The translations under genes were made by a program, and so were the position numbers. 64,000 nucleotides of DNA from Halosolutus gelatinilyticus. Lineage in GTDB: Archaea > Halobacteriota > Halobacteria > Halobacteriales > Natrialbaceae. Numbering within the stretch: position 1 is the stretch's first letter; the number at the start of each line of letters is the position of its first letter. The notes under the pieces are model-generated. The model saw only the letters and a list, made by a program, of their open reading frames with translations. It was not told the origin of the DNA and did no database searches. Location: positions 2,790,001-2,854,000 of the forward strand of contig NZ_CP095491.1 in the NCBI RefSeq assembly GCF_023028105.1, written 5' to 3'. Of this stretch, positions 28,079 through 37,357 are shown piece after piece.

Positions 28079-30295
28079 GTGAACGACGCCGTCCGCGCGC
28101 TCGCCGCCGTCTTGCTCCTGTGTTCGCTCCCGATCGCCGCGACGATCGGCGTCGGCGCGACGGCGTCGACCGGGAGCGATTCGGGAGCCGCGATCGCGAC
28201 GGCGAACGCGACCGAACGGGACGGCGAGACGGTGCGTCACCGGCACCCGGACGAGTACGAGGGCGAAAGCGACGCCGACCAGCTCGAAGCTTGGCTCTCG
28301 AATCGGCTGCTCGAACGGCTCCGGAACAGCACGCGAGCCCTCAACGAGGGCGAGTACGAGCTGGCCCGCGAGTACCTCGGCGAGGAGTACCGGGAGCGGT
28401 ACGAGCAGTACGTCGAGGTCGCCGGGGAATCGGACGACGGCAGCCGAGGCGACGGGGACGCTGCGGTGTTCGACGAGACGGCCAGCGAACAGGCGCGGTT
28501 GGTCGATCTCGTCGAAACCTACAACGAAACGACCGCCGAGTACGAACGCGCACGGGAGGCGGGCGAGGAGGACCGCGCTCGCGACCTCGCCCGCGAACTC
28601 GAGGCGCTCGCGGCGGAGATCGAGGCGACCGGCGGAACCGTCGTGACGAACTACGAGATCATCGCCGCGAAGTCCGGAGCGAACTCCTCGGAGGCGGGGA
28701 CGAACGCCTCGGACTCCGCCGCCGCGGTCGAGGAGTCGGTGTCGAACGTCCGGCGACTGCAGGCGGTCGTTCGGACCGAACAGTTCGTCGAGACCGAGCT
28801 CGTTCTCGACGCCGAGGCGGAGACGGGATCGTTCAGCGATCCGATTCGGATTCGGGGGGAGCTCCAAACGGCGGACGACTCGATCGTCGCGAACGAGACG
28901 GTGCGCCTCGAGATCGACGGCCACCCGATCGACGTGCGGACGGACGCCGACGGCGCGCTCGACTTCGAGTACCGACCGACCACTCAGCGGCTCTCGGAGA
29001 CGACCGTCACCGTCGAGTACGTTCCCGAGGCCCACTCGGCGTATCTCGGGAGCGAAACCGCCGTCAACGCCTCGATCGAGCAGGTCGAGCCGACGATCGC
29101 CGACCTCGAGACGACGGGCGCGATCGGGTACAACGAGTCGCTGTCCGTCGAGGGGACCCTCTCGGTCGACGGCGTTCCGGTCGACGACGTCCGACTCGAG
29201 GTCGCCGTCGGTGACGTCACGATCGGCACGGTCGCCGTCACCGACGGCGCGTTCGCCGATTCGATTCGGCTTCCGGCGGCGCTCCCCGCCGGCGATCGAT
29301 CGCTGACCGTCGCGTTCCCCCACGACGACCGCGCGCTCGCGGCGACGAGTGCCGCGACATCGGTGTCCGTCGTCGAGACCGAGACCGACCTGCGCCTCGA
29401 CGTCACCCCGATCGACGACGACGAGTTCAGGGTCGAGGGCCGACTCGCGACGATCGACGGTCAGGACGTCCCGAACCAGTCGATCGCGGTGGAGGTCGAC
29501 GGCGCGCGAGCGGGCCCGGTCGCGACCGGGCCGAACGGCGAATTTTCGGAGCGAGTGACCGCGGCGGCGGCGATCGACGACGAGGCGACGGTCGTCGCCG
29601 TCTACGACGACCCGGAGACGAACCTCGCGGCGGCGGAGACGGAGGCGACGGTCCGACCGCCCGGAAGCGGCGGATCGCTTCTCGCGGGGGCGCTCTCTGC
29701 GGTGTCGCCGTCGACGCTTCTCGTCGGCGCGATCGGGCTGGCGGGCGTCGGAGCGGCGGTCTGGTGGCGCCACCGCGGGTCCCGGGGCGTGGGATCGACG
29801 CGCGCTCCGTCGGCCGAGGCGGGTGCCGGAACCGCGTCCGCGGCGTCCGCAGCCGAGTCGGGGACGCCGGAGACGGCGCTCGTCGATGCGCTGTTCGACC
29901 GGGCGCGCGAGCACCTTTCGGACGGGCGGCCGGAACGAGCGGTACGGACCTGCTACGCCGCCGTTCGGCAGGCTTGCGCGCCGGATTCGATCGGCACCGG
30001 AACGCTCACCCACTGGGAGTTCTACCGGCAGTTCGACCCGGCGGACGCCGACGTCGCTGCCGAACGGGGCGTCGACGACGCCGCGGCTACCGCGGTCGGC
30101 GATCGAGACGAGGACGTCGCCCGCGATCGCGATCGACTGCGCGCGATCACGGAGACTTACGAACGAGCGGTGTTCGCGCCCGAGTCGGTGTCCCGTCGGG
30201 AGGCGGCGCGGCTCCTCGACGTCGCTCGATCCCTCTGTGACGACGAGGCGGCGTCACCGCCGACCGAATCCGAGACGCCGATCGCGGACGATTGA
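28079..30295 (+). CDS. Secreted, membrane-anchored protein with coiled coil, beta-sandwich repeats and DUF4129-like tail
   Basis: 738 residues from GTG 28079, chosen because a CACCTTTTTG promoter element lies ~30 bases before it and the N-terminus is then a clean signal peptide (AVRALAAVLLLCSLPIAATI). An acidic helical/coiled-coil region follows (about 50-230), then at least three Ig/transthyretin-like beta-sandwich units (about 235-560, each with VxGxL.. and EVDG-type strands). One membrane span follows (LLVGAIGLAGVGAAVWW), then a cytoplasmic tail with LVDALFDRAREHLSDGRPER and REAARLLDVARSLC, like DUF4129. Probably an envelope protein. Binding partners unknown. Confidence 0.82.
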   Translation: MNDAVRALAAVLLLCSLPIAATIGVGATASTGSDSGAAIATANATERDGETVRHRHPDEYEGESDADQLEAWLSNRLLERLRNSTRALNEGEYELAREYLGEEYRERYEQYVEVAGESDDGSRGDGDAAVFDETASEQARLVDLVETYNETTAEYERAREAGEEDRARDLARELEALAAEIEATGGTVVTNYEIIAAKSGANSSEAGTNASDSAAAVEESVSNVRRLQAVVRTEQFVETELVLDAEAETGSFSDPIRIRGELQTADDSIVANETVRLEIDGHPIDVRTDADGALDFEYRPTTQRLSETTVTVEYVPEAHSAYLGSETAVNASIEQVEPTIADLETTGAIGYNESLSVEGTLSVDGVPVDDVRLEVAVGDVTIGTVAVTDGAFADSIRLPAALPAGDRSLTVAFPHDDRALAATSAATSVSVVETETDLRLDVTPIDDDEFRVEGRLATIDGQDVPNQSIAVEVDGARAGPVATGPNGEFSERVTAAAAIDDEATVVAVYDDPETNLAAAETEATVRPPGSGGSLLAGALSAVSPSTLLVGAIGLAGVGAAVWWRHRGSRGVGSTRAPSAEAGAGTASAASAAESGTPETALVDALFDRAREHLSDGRPERAVRTCYAAVRQACAPDSIGTGTLTHWEFYRQFDPADADVAAERGVDDAAATAVGDRDEDVARDRDRLRAITETYERAVFAPESVSRREAARLLDVARSLCDDEAASPPTESETPIADD

Positions 30296-30418
30296 CCCCG
30301 GCTCCGGGTCGACGGTCGGGCGACCGGCGGTACCGAATTCGGCGGGCAGCCGATCGGCTCCGTTCTACGACTGGTCGATCGACCGACTTTTATCGTCCTC
30401 TCGCCGATGAAGGGGTGA

Positions 30419-31561
30419 ATGGTCGATCGACGGACCCTCCGGTTGCTGCTGCCGCGACACGTGCGCGGCTTGCCGGCCGATCTCGCGGCGGCGCTCGCCG
30501 TGACGGCGCTGGTCAACGTCGCCGTCTTCGCGCCCGCGATTCGCGACTCCCCGCTTCGGGTCCCGCTCAGCCTCGCGTTCGCCCTGTTCGTCCCCGGTTA
30601 CGTCTTCGTGGCGGCGCTCTTTCCCGAGACCGGAGCGCCGCCCGACGATCGCGCACCCGGAACCGAGGGAGACCCAGGGCGGTCGATCCCGGAGACCGCC
30701 GCGGGATTCGTTCCGGCATCCGATCGAACGGGGATCGACGGGATCGAACGCGTGGCCCTCGCGTTCGGCCTCAGTATCGCGATCACGCCGCTGATCGGCC
30801 TCGCGTTGAATTTCACTCCGTGGGGGATCCGGCTGTCCCCGATCATGGTCGCGATGACGGGGTTCACGCTCGCCGCGACGGCGATCGCCGCACACCGGCG
30901 CTGGCAGCTTCCGACCGAGGATCGGTTCGCCGTTCCCTATCGCAACTGGTATCGCGCGGGCCGCGCGGAACTGCTCGAACCCGACACGCGAACCGACGCC
31001 GTCCTGAACGTCCTGCTAGTCGCGTCGATCGTGTTGGCCGTCGCCGCCGTCGGGTTCGCGGTCGTCGCCCCGCCGCCGGGCGAGCAGTTCTCCGCCGTCT
31101 ACGTCCTCACCGAGAACGACGAGGGCGACCTCGTCGCCGACGGCTACCCGACGGAGTTCGTCCGAGGCGAGAGCGCGGAGATCGTCGTCGGCGTCGACAA
31201 TAACGAGCACGAGACGACCGACTACGCGATCGTCGTCCTCGAACAGCGAACCGAACAAGTGGAAAACGAGACGACCACGGCCGACGGTAACGTGACGACG
31301 GTCACCGAGACGGTCGTCACCGAGCAGCGCGAACTCGATCGTTTCGAGACCCGACTCGCGCACAACGAGTCCTGGCACCACCCGCACGAGATCGAGCCGA
31401 CGATGACGGGCGAGAACGTCCGCATCGTCTGGCTGCTGTTCCCCGGCGGCGACGTCCCGGCGGACCCGTCGATAGACGATACGGAGTACCACGCCCACCT
31501 CTGGGTGACGGTCGAAGAGGCGGCTGCTGAAGCGGACGAGGGCGCCCATACCGACGCCTGA
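30419..31561 (+). CDS. DUF1616 family membrane protein
   Basis: 380 residues. Four N-terminal membrane segments within residues ~25-225 with the family pattern VPLSLAFALFVPGYVFVAAL and LSIAITPLIGLALNFTPWGI, then one more span (VLNVLLVASIVLAVAAVGFA) and an extracellular domain with beta-rich sequence (EIVVGVDNNEHETTDYAIVV). DUF1616 proteins are found next to surface-glycan and S-layer genes in archaea. It follows the DUF4129-tailed protein by 123 bases, possibly with its own promoter. Confidence 0.87.
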   Translation: MVDRRTLRLLLPRHVRGLPADLAAALAVTALVNVAVFAPAIRDSPLRVPLSLAFALFVPGYVFVAALFPETGAPPDDRAPGTEGDPGRSIPETAAGFVPASDRTGIDGIERVALAFGLSIAITPLIGLALNFTPWGIRLSPIMVAMTGFTLAATAIAAHRRWQLPTEDRFAVPYRNWYRAGRAELLEPDTRTDAVLNVLLVASIVLAVAAVGFAVVAPPPGEQFSAVYVLTENDEGDLVADGYPTEFVRGESAEIVVGVDNNEHETTDYAIVVLEQRTEQVENETTTADGNVTTVTETVVTEQRELDRFETRLAHNESWHHPHEIEPTMTGENVRIVWLLFPGGDVPADPSIDDTEYHAHLWVTVEEAAAEADEGAHTDA

Positions 31562-31620
31562 CCGGAATCGGTGGCTCGATTCGATCGTGATCGTGTCGCA
31601 TTCGACGCCTGCGGCGCTCG

Positions 31621-31794
31621 TGAGATCACCACGAAAGCCCCTGCCGTGCTCCGGGAAGATGGGGGACGCAAGCATGCGACTGGAAGGAGCGCGCAGCGAG
31701 CCCTTCGACCGGAGACCAACGGGAGAGCTTCGTTCTCCCGAGCATCGCGGAAGCAAGCTTCCGCTCAACGCCAGGGGCTTTCGTGGTGTTCTCA
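31621..31794. mobile_element. Palindromic repeat element with 23-bp terminal inverted repeats (MITE-like)
   Basis: The ends are TGAGATCACCACGAAAGC at 31621 onward and its inverted copy ending at 31794. Over 23 bp they differ at one position (TGAGAT versus TGAGAA). The 174-bp element contains two internal hairpins, CGGGAGA/TCTCCCG (31720-31740) and a perfect 8-bp stem GCGGAAGC/GCTTCCGC (31747-31764). It has no gene. It lies between the convergent DUF1616 and glmU-type genes. A second element with the same ends is at 49713. It looks like a non-autonomous miniature transposable element or a bidirectional terminator family. Confidence 0.75.
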
Positions 31795-31831
31795 GCGCTT
31801 CGAATACGAAAATGGAGGCCCCGAAGTGCCG

Positions 31832-33019
31832 TTATCGATCGCGATCGACGGTTTCGCCGGGGAGGGTCGTCGCCCCGCCGGAGAGTTTCAGTCCCGGGGT
31901 CAGACTGGTGTTGATGCCCGTTTTGGCCTCGTCGCCGGCGACGACGCCGAACTTCCGACGGCCGGTCGAGACCCGCTCACCTTTCACCGTGAACCGAATG
32001 TCGGCGTCGTCGTGGCGCAGGTTCGCCACGTTGGTGCCGGCGCCGAAGTTGACGTCGCGGCCGAGCACGCTGTCGCCGACGTACGAGAGGTGGCTCACCG
32101 ACGCGCCTGCCGAGAGAACGCTGTTTTTCACTTCGGCGGCGTGGCCGATCTTCGCGCCCTCGCCGACGAGCGTCGCGCCGCGGACGTACGCGTTGGGCCC
32201 GACGGTAGCCCCCGATCGGATCAGGGCTGGCCCCTCGATCACGACGCCGGGTTTGACGGTGGCGCCCGCCTCGACGACGACGTCGCCGTTCAGGTGGGCG
32301 TCCTCGCTCACGTCGCCGTCGATCCGTCGATCGAGGGCGCCGAGTTTCCACTCGTTCGCCTCGAGCAGTTCCCACGGTCGACCCACGTCGAGCCACCGGC
32401 GGAGCGTGACCGGGGTCACGTCGTGGTCGTCGATCACCCGCGCGACCACGTCCGTGATCTCGTACTCGCCCCGCTCGCTCGCGGGGACCTCGAGCCACGC
32501 CGCCGCTTCCTCGGGGAACGCGTAGGCGCCGGCGTTGGCGAGGTTCGTCGGCGGATCGTCCGGTTTCTCGACGATCCCGGTCACGGTCTCGCCCGCGGAA
32601 TCGGCGCTCAACACGCCGTACTGACGCGGATCGTCGACTTCGATCGCACAGATTGCGGGACAGGACGCGAACAGCGCCGCGATCGCGTCCGGGTCGTACA
32701 GGTTGTCACCGTTGAGCACCGCGAACGGCCCGTCAATATGTTCGCTGGCCGCGTTGACGGCGTGGGCCGTCCCGAGTTGTTCCTCCTGGACGGCGTACGA
32801 AACCGGGACGCCGCGGTACTCTCCCCCGAAATAGTCGCGGACGGCTTCGGCTTCGTAGCCGACCACGAGCACGAGTTCCGTCGCGCCGGCGTCGACGGCT
32901 GCATCCACAGTGTGTGAGACGAGCGGTCGGTCGGCGACCGGAAGCATCGGTTTCGGAACCGATTCGGAAAGCGGTCGGATCCGGGTCCCCTCGCCGGCGG
33001 CGAGCACGATAGCGATCAT
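31832..33019 (-). CDS. glmU: Sugar-1-phosphate nucleotidylyltransferase/acetyltransferase (GlmU type)
   Basis: 395 residues. Bifunctional archaeal enzyme. The N-terminal nucleotidyltransferase has LAAGEGTRIRPLSES and P-K-P-M-L-P near residue 22 plus NGDN. The C-terminal left-handed beta-helix acetyltransferase has hexapeptide repeats (GATVKPGVVIEGPALIRSGA, then EGAKIGHAAEVKNSVL). It should make UDP-GlcNAc or a related sugar nucleotide for surface glycans. Substrate preference cannot be told by eye. Confidence 0.9.
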   Translation of the reverse strand: MIAIVLAAGEGTRIRPLSESVPKPMLPVADRPLVSHTVDAAVDAGATELVLVVGYEAEAVRDYFGGEYRGVPVSYAVQEEQLGTAHAVNAASEHIDGPFAVLNGDNLYDPDAIAALFASCPAICAIEVDDPRQYGVLSADSAGETVTGIVEKPDDPPTNLANAGAYAFPEEAAAWLEVPASERGEYEITDVVARVIDDHDVTPVTLRRWLDVGRPWELLEANEWKLGALDRRIDGDVSEDAHLNGDVVVEAGATVKPGVVIEGPALIRSGATVGPNAYVRGATLVGEGAKIGHAAEVKNSVLSAGASVSHLSYVGDSVLGRDVNFGAGTNVANLRHDDADIRFTVKGERVSTGRRKFGVVAGDEAKTGINTSLTPGLKLSGGATTLPGETVDRDR

Positions 33020-33162
33020 CGATACGTCACGATACCGGGATTCGAGTTATAAGCGATTCGCTCGCGTACTCCGATCACCGGACGACGGAAGTCCGGCGCG
33101 CGTTCCGACGTTGATACATGTCGATCGAGAGAGTTAATTGATCCGAGATCAGTGTCCCGCTA

Positions 33163-33939
33163 ATGGCTGCCCACGCCGGTTCTCCCGATCGTTCGGACGA
33201 CCTGCCCCCGGTCGTCGACGCGGACGACGTGACGAAGTGCTACGCGCGGGGGACGGAGCCGGGCCGCCTCGGGCGGGCGCTCGGCCGATCGGAGCCGCCG
33301 ACCGTTCGCGCGCTCGATTCGGTCTCGCTGACGATCGCCGACGGGGAGATCGTCGGCCTCGCCGGCCCGAGCGGGAGCGGGAAGTCGACGCTGCTGCACC
33401 TCCTGGCGGGACTCGATCGACCGACCGAGGGGGCCGTTTCGGTTCGGGGGAGAACCCTCTCGTCGCTGTCGACTCGCGAGCGGGCGCGGTACCGCCTCGA
33501 GCACGTCGGCATCGTCTTTCAACACTTCCACCTGCTCGACTCCCTGTCGGCGCGCGCCAACGTCGCCCTGCCGCTGGTCGAGCTCGGCGTTCGCAAGCGC
33601 GAGCGGCGGCGCCGAGCGACCGAACTCCTCGAGCGAGTGGGGCTGGGCGACCGCGTGACCCACCGCCCGCGGGAGCTGAGCGGGGGCGAACAACAGCGGG
33701 TCGCGATCGCTCGCGCGCTCGTCACCGATCCGACCCTGGTCGTCGCCGACGAGCCGACGGGCGAACTCGACACGGAGACCGGCGAGCGAATCCTCCGGGA
33801 GTTCGAACGCGTCGCGGAGGACCGCGCCGTCGTGCTCGCCTCCCACGATCGGGAGACGCTCGCCGTCTGCGATCGGATGATCCGGTTGAAAGACGGCCGA
33901 CGAACGGATCGGGAATCGCGGGTTCGAACCGATCCATGA
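33163..33939 (+). CDS. ABC transporter ATP-binding protein (LolD/MacB type)
   Basis: 258 residues. ATPase of a mechanotransmission-type ABC system: Walker A GPSGSGKST, Q-loop FQHFHLLDSLSARANV, signature LSGGEQQRVAIARAL, Walker B LVVADEPTGELD and H-loop LASHDRE. The Q-loop and ADEPTGELD wording are typical of the LolD/FtsE/MacB subgroup. The stop codon overlaps the ATG of the first permease (ATGA at 33936-33939). Confidence 0.93.
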   Translation: MAAHAGSPDRSDDLPPVVDADDVTKCYARGTEPGRLGRALGRSEPPTVRALDSVSLTIADGEIVGLAGPSGSGKSTLLHLLAGLDRPTEGAVSVRGRTLSSLSTRERARYRLEHVGIVFQHFHLLDSLSARANVALPLVELGVRKRERRRRATELLERVGLGDRVTHRPRELSGGEQQRVAIARALVTDPTLVVADEPTGELDTETGERILREFERVAEDRAVVLASHDRETLAVCDRMIRLKDGRRTDRESRVRTDP

Positions 33940-35150
33940 GGCCTCGCGCGCGTCTGGTCCGGTGGATCGGACTCGCAGGCGTCGGCGTCCGGCGAACGAT
34001 CTCGCGAGCGACGCACACGGCCCAACAGCGGACCCGGTTCAGCGTCCTCGGGGTCGCGGTCGCGATCGCCTTGCTGGTCGCCGTCACCGGAATCGGCGTC
34101 GGCCTCGCGACCGGGACGACCGTCTACGACGACGACGTCGACTACTGGATCGTTCCAGAGCGCAACGGGGTGGACTCGCCGCTGGTCGCGACCGACGGGC
34201 CGCAGTTCGGGTCCGTCCACGAGACGACCGACCGGGTCGCCGCCATCGAAGGGGTCGACTCGGTCACGCCGGTCCTGATGCAGGTCGTGCGGGTCGAGAC
34301 GGAATCCTCGACGGAGTACGTTCTGGTCGTCGGCGTCGTCAACGACTCGGACATCGATCGGATCGTCGGCGTCGAGACGGCGCCGCTGACGCCGGGCGAT
34401 CCGTACTACGCCGACGGCGGGTACGACGGGGAGTGGACCGGCGAGGCCGTCCTCTCCGACAGCGCCGCGTCCGTCCTCGGGGCGTCGACCGGCGATCCGC
34501 TCTCGGTCGCCGGAAACGACTCGTTCACCGTCGCCGAAGTCGACGAGTCGACCGATCGCGTCGGCGGCGTTCCGACCGCGCTGGTGCAGTTGAGCGAACT
34601 CCAGACGCTTTCGGGCGCCGATCGGCACGACCAGGCCGATCAGTTCGTAGTGTCCACGAACTCGCCCGAGGTGAAAGACGACCTCGCCGGACTGTATCCG
34701 CAGTCGTCCGTCCTCACCCGCGGCGAACTCGCGGCGAGCCGGACGCTCGACTCCGACCTTCCGCTGGCGCTCGGGCTCGCGGCGGTCGTCGTCGCCGTCG
34801 CGATCGGCACGCTGTTCGTCGTCACGACCGCCGGCCTCGAACTGGTCGCCGATCGCGATCAGCTGGCGACGATGGGCGCGCTCGGCGTCTCCGTCCGGAG
34901 TCAGCTCGCGCTGGTCGGCGTCCAGACGCTGGCGACGACGGCCGTCGGCGGGCTCCTGGGCGGAATCGCCGGACTCGGCGTCATTCGGGTCGTCAACGAG
35001 CTCGCCGTCCGAACGCTGACGAGCGAGCCGATCGCCGAGTCGACGCCCCTGTTCGTCCCCTACGGACTCGCCGTCGGGATCGCGATCGGACTGCTGTCGC
35101 TGCCGTGGCTGCTCGTGGCGACACGCCGACTGACCGGAGGTGTCCCCTGA
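33936..35150 (+). CDS. FtsX-family ABC permease, first subunit
   Basis: 404 residues from ATG 33936, overlapping the ATPase by four bases. One span after a basic N-terminus (RFSVLGVAVAIALLVAVTGI), a large extracellular domain (about 60-270), then three C-terminal spans (LALGLAAVVVAVAIGTLFVV, LALVGVQTLATTAVGGLLGG and LAVGIAIGLLSLPWLL): the MacB/FtsX layout. It likely forms a heterodimer with the next gene. Its stop shares one base with the next ATG. Confidence 0.9.
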   Translation: MRPRARLVRWIGLAGVGVRRTISRATHTAQQRTRFSVLGVAVAIALLVAVTGIGVGLATGTTVYDDDVDYWIVPERNGVDSPLVATDGPQFGSVHETTDRVAAIEGVDSVTPVLMQVVRVETESSTEYVLVVGVVNDSDIDRIVGVETAPLTPGDPYYADGGYDGEWTGEAVLSDSAASVLGASTGDPLSVAGNDSFTVAEVDESTDRVGGVPTALVQLSELQTLSGADRHDQADQFVVSTNSPEVKDDLAGLYPQSSVLTRGELAASRTLDSDLPLALGLAAVVVAVAIGTLFVVTTAGLELVADRDQLATMGALGVSVRSQLALVGVQTLATTAVGGLLGGIAGLGVIRVVNELAVRTLTSEPIAESTPLFVPYGLAVGIAIGLLSLPWLLVATRRLTGGVP

Positions 35151-36454
35151 TGCGGAGGACCGACGACGCGCCCGAACCCGAGCGACGGGGGGCCGAATCC
35201 GGCCGTCCGAGCGCCGAATCCGGGCGGCTGGCCCGAGTGCGCGAGCGCGTCCGGGCCGCCGGCGGACTGACGTTCGCACAGCTCCGCCATCATCGGCTCC
35301 GGCTGGGGCTGGCGATCGTCGGCGTGGCGCTCGCCGTCCTCGCGACGACGCTGCTCGCCGGGGCCGGCGTCGGAGTGCTCGAGACGGGACAACAGCAGTT
35401 CGCGGCGGCCGATCGGGATCTCTGGGTGACGGCGGGCGAAACCCGGTTGACGTCCTCCGGCGGCGGCGGCTTCGAGAACTCGCTGTACGATTCGCGATCC
35501 GTCGCCCGCGAGATGGAGGCTCACGACGGCGTCGCCACCGCGGTTCCGCTCGCGTTCGAGACGGTGTACGTCGGAACCGGCGACGGCGATTTCGCGACGT
35601 TCGTCGGCACCGGCGTTCCGGGCGGCGGGTCGTCCGTCCGGGTGACCGACGGAGCGGGGCTCAGCGGCGACCCTCACTACGCGAACGGGACCTACGAGGG
35701 CCCGCGGACGAACGAGCTCCTGCTCGACGAGGAGACGGCGAACTCGCTCGGTGTCGATGTCGGCGATACGGTCAACGTCGGCGGCTCGCTCTCGGTCGCT
35801 CGCAACACCGAGTTCACCGTCGTCGGGATCTCGCCCACCTTCGAGCGGATGCTCGGCGCGCCGACTGTGACGATGCCGCTGAGCGAACTTTACCGGGTGA
35901 CCGGGACGACCCGGACCGAACCCGCGACGTTCATCACGATCACCGGCGAGGACGGCGCGGACGTCGACGCCGTCCAGCGGGACCTCCGGGAGTCCTACCC
36001 GGAGTACGAGATCCGATCGAACCAGGAGCAACTCGAGGCGGTCGTCCAGGAGCAGGTGCTCGTCCTCGCGGCCGGCGGTGCGCTCGTGTTGCTCGCGGTC
36101 GGCGCGGGCGTTGCGCTCACGGTGTCGCTGCTGTCGCTCGTCGTGTTCCAGCAACGGCGCGAGTTCGCCGCGGCCCGAGCGCAGGGGCTCTCGTCGTCGC
36201 TGTTGATCGCGATCGTGATCGGCCAGGGGGTGACGATCGGATTCGTCGGCGGGGTCGTCGGACTCGCGCTCACGCCGCCGGCCGTGAGCCTGCTCAACGG
36301 GCTCGCCGCGGCCGTCGTCGGCTTCGAGGGCCTCGTCCGGACGGCCGAACCCATCTACGTCGGCGGGATCGCGATCGCGGTCGTCACCGGCACGATCGCT
36401 GCGGCGATCGCCGGCTGGCGGCTCGGTCGCCGCCCGATTCTGCAGGACATCTGA
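35150..36454 (+). CDS. FtsX-family ABC permease, second subunit
   Basis: 434 residues. Same layout as its neighbour but different sequence: a polar N-terminus (about 1-50), span LGLAIVGVALAVLATTLLAG, extracellular region with GTGVPGGGSSV, then three spans near the end. ATG overlaps the previous stop (TGATG), so ATPase and both permeases are one translationally coupled operon. Probably a lipoprotein/peptide exporter or envelope mechanotransducer rather than an importer, since no binding-protein gene is present. Confidence 0.9.
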   Translation: MRRTDDAPEPERRGAESGRPSAESGRLARVRERVRAAGGLTFAQLRHHRLRLGLAIVGVALAVLATTLLAGAGVGVLETGQQQFAAADRDLWVTAGETRLTSSGGGGFENSLYDSRSVAREMEAHDGVATAVPLAFETVYVGTGDGDFATFVGTGVPGGGSSVRVTDGAGLSGDPHYANGTYEGPRTNELLLDEETANSLGVDVGDTVNVGGSLSVARNTEFTVVGISPTFERMLGAPTVTMPLSELYRVTGTTRTEPATFITITGEDGADVDAVQRDLRESYPEYEIRSNQEQLEAVVQEQVLVLAAGGALVLLAVGAGVALTVSLLSLVVFQQRREFAAARAQGLSSSLLIAIVIGQGVTIGFVGGVVGLALTPPAVSLLNGLAAAVVGFEGLVRTAEPIYVGGIAIAVVTGTIAAAIAGWRLGRRPILQDI

Positions 36455-36580
36455 CCGGTCGGTTTGTACGGTTCCCGCCGGTCGACGCCGCGGTTCGAGT
36501 ACGATCGAACACGTAGTCCACGCAGACAGTGTACCGGGCTGACCAGGCGTTTTTTACCCGCTGCGACGGGACTGTGCTAT

Positions 36581-36763
36581 ATGACAACACTCCTCGAACG
36601 AGTGCGGCGGCGCTACGAGACGACCGAGAAGAAGTGTCCGGAGTGCGGCTACGTCGACGAGAGCGGCAACTGGGAGAGTCGGACGGACGGGAGTCGAATC
36701 GTCTACCGCCACGTCTGTCCCGGGTGCGATGCGAGCCGCGAACATACCTTTAAGCTCGCGTAA
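36581..36763 (+). CDS. Small zinc-finger protein (HVO_0649-like)
   Basis: 60 residues. Two C-X2-C knuckles, CPECG and CPGCD, separated by a beta-hairpin (ESGNWESRTDGSRIVYRHV), ending HTFKLA. The pattern matches a small haloarchaeal zinc-finger family I know as HVO_0649-like. Role unknown, possibly nucleic-acid or protein binding. ATG 36581 follows a TTTTTTACCC promoter element ~30 bases upstream, which supports the start. Confidence 0.8.
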   Translation: MTTLLERVRRRYETTEKKCPECGYVDESGNWESRTDGSRIVYRHVCPGCDASREHTFKLA

Positions 36764-36852
36764 GCTTCCTTCGCGCTCGGTCCCGACTCGCGGAGTCGAG
36801 AGGCGATCGTCCGCTGGCACTTATTTGTACGCCGCTCCCGAAGGTGGGAACG

Positions 36853-37266
36853 ATGACCGGTGGTCGGTTCAAACTGTTCGGCGCGTACGTGACCCGGCCG
36901 GTCCGCGACGCGATCGCGGAGTCGGTGTACGAGACGGCCGGCGTCGTCGACCTCGACGACTACTTCGACGAGACGGCAGACTCGGTCCCCGAGGGCGATC
37001 CGGGCGCCGAGGCGACGGACGCGCTCGTCGAGGACGTCGTCGCGGAGTTCGCCGCGCTGTACGACCACGCGGCGTTCGACGCGGCGACGCGGATCGATCC
37101 CGACGCGTTCGTGCTCGTGCAACTCGCGGCCAGACCGGAGCGCGTCGCGCGCGCTCGGGAACTGTTCCAGGCCGCGGCGACGATCCGGAACTCGGACCTT
37201 CGGACGGTGCAGACTGCGATCCTGGCCGCCGCACTCGAGGTCCCCGTCGAACCGACCGAGGAATAA
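36853..37266 (+). CDS. Uncharacterised small acidic haloarchaeal protein
   Basis: 137 residues from ATG 36853 (GTG 36844 possible). Mostly helical and acidic. Notable stretch GAYVTRPVRDAIAESVYETA at the start and a C-terminal helix LRTVQTAILAAALEVPVEPT. No membrane span, cysteine pair or known motif. It converges on the aldehyde dehydrogenase gene. Confidence 0.65.
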   Translation: MTGGRFKLFGAYVTRPVRDAIAESVYETAGVVDLDDYFDETADSVPEGDPGAEATDALVEDVVAEFAALYDHAAFDAATRIDPDAFVLVQLAARPERVARARELFQAAATIRNSDLRTVQTAILAAALEVPVEPTEE

Positions 37267-37357
37267 TCGGGCGGCGACCCCGCCACGCGCCGGGGCGATC
37301 GACGCCGTCGATCGCGTTCCGACTCGACGGCGGTGCGCTCGAGGGACCGATCGGCGC

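Noticed and set aside
33138-33935. N-terminal extension of the first FtsX permease to base 33138
   Set aside because: The extended part is a shadow of the ATPase gene. The ATG at 33936 in the ATGA overlap is the credible start.
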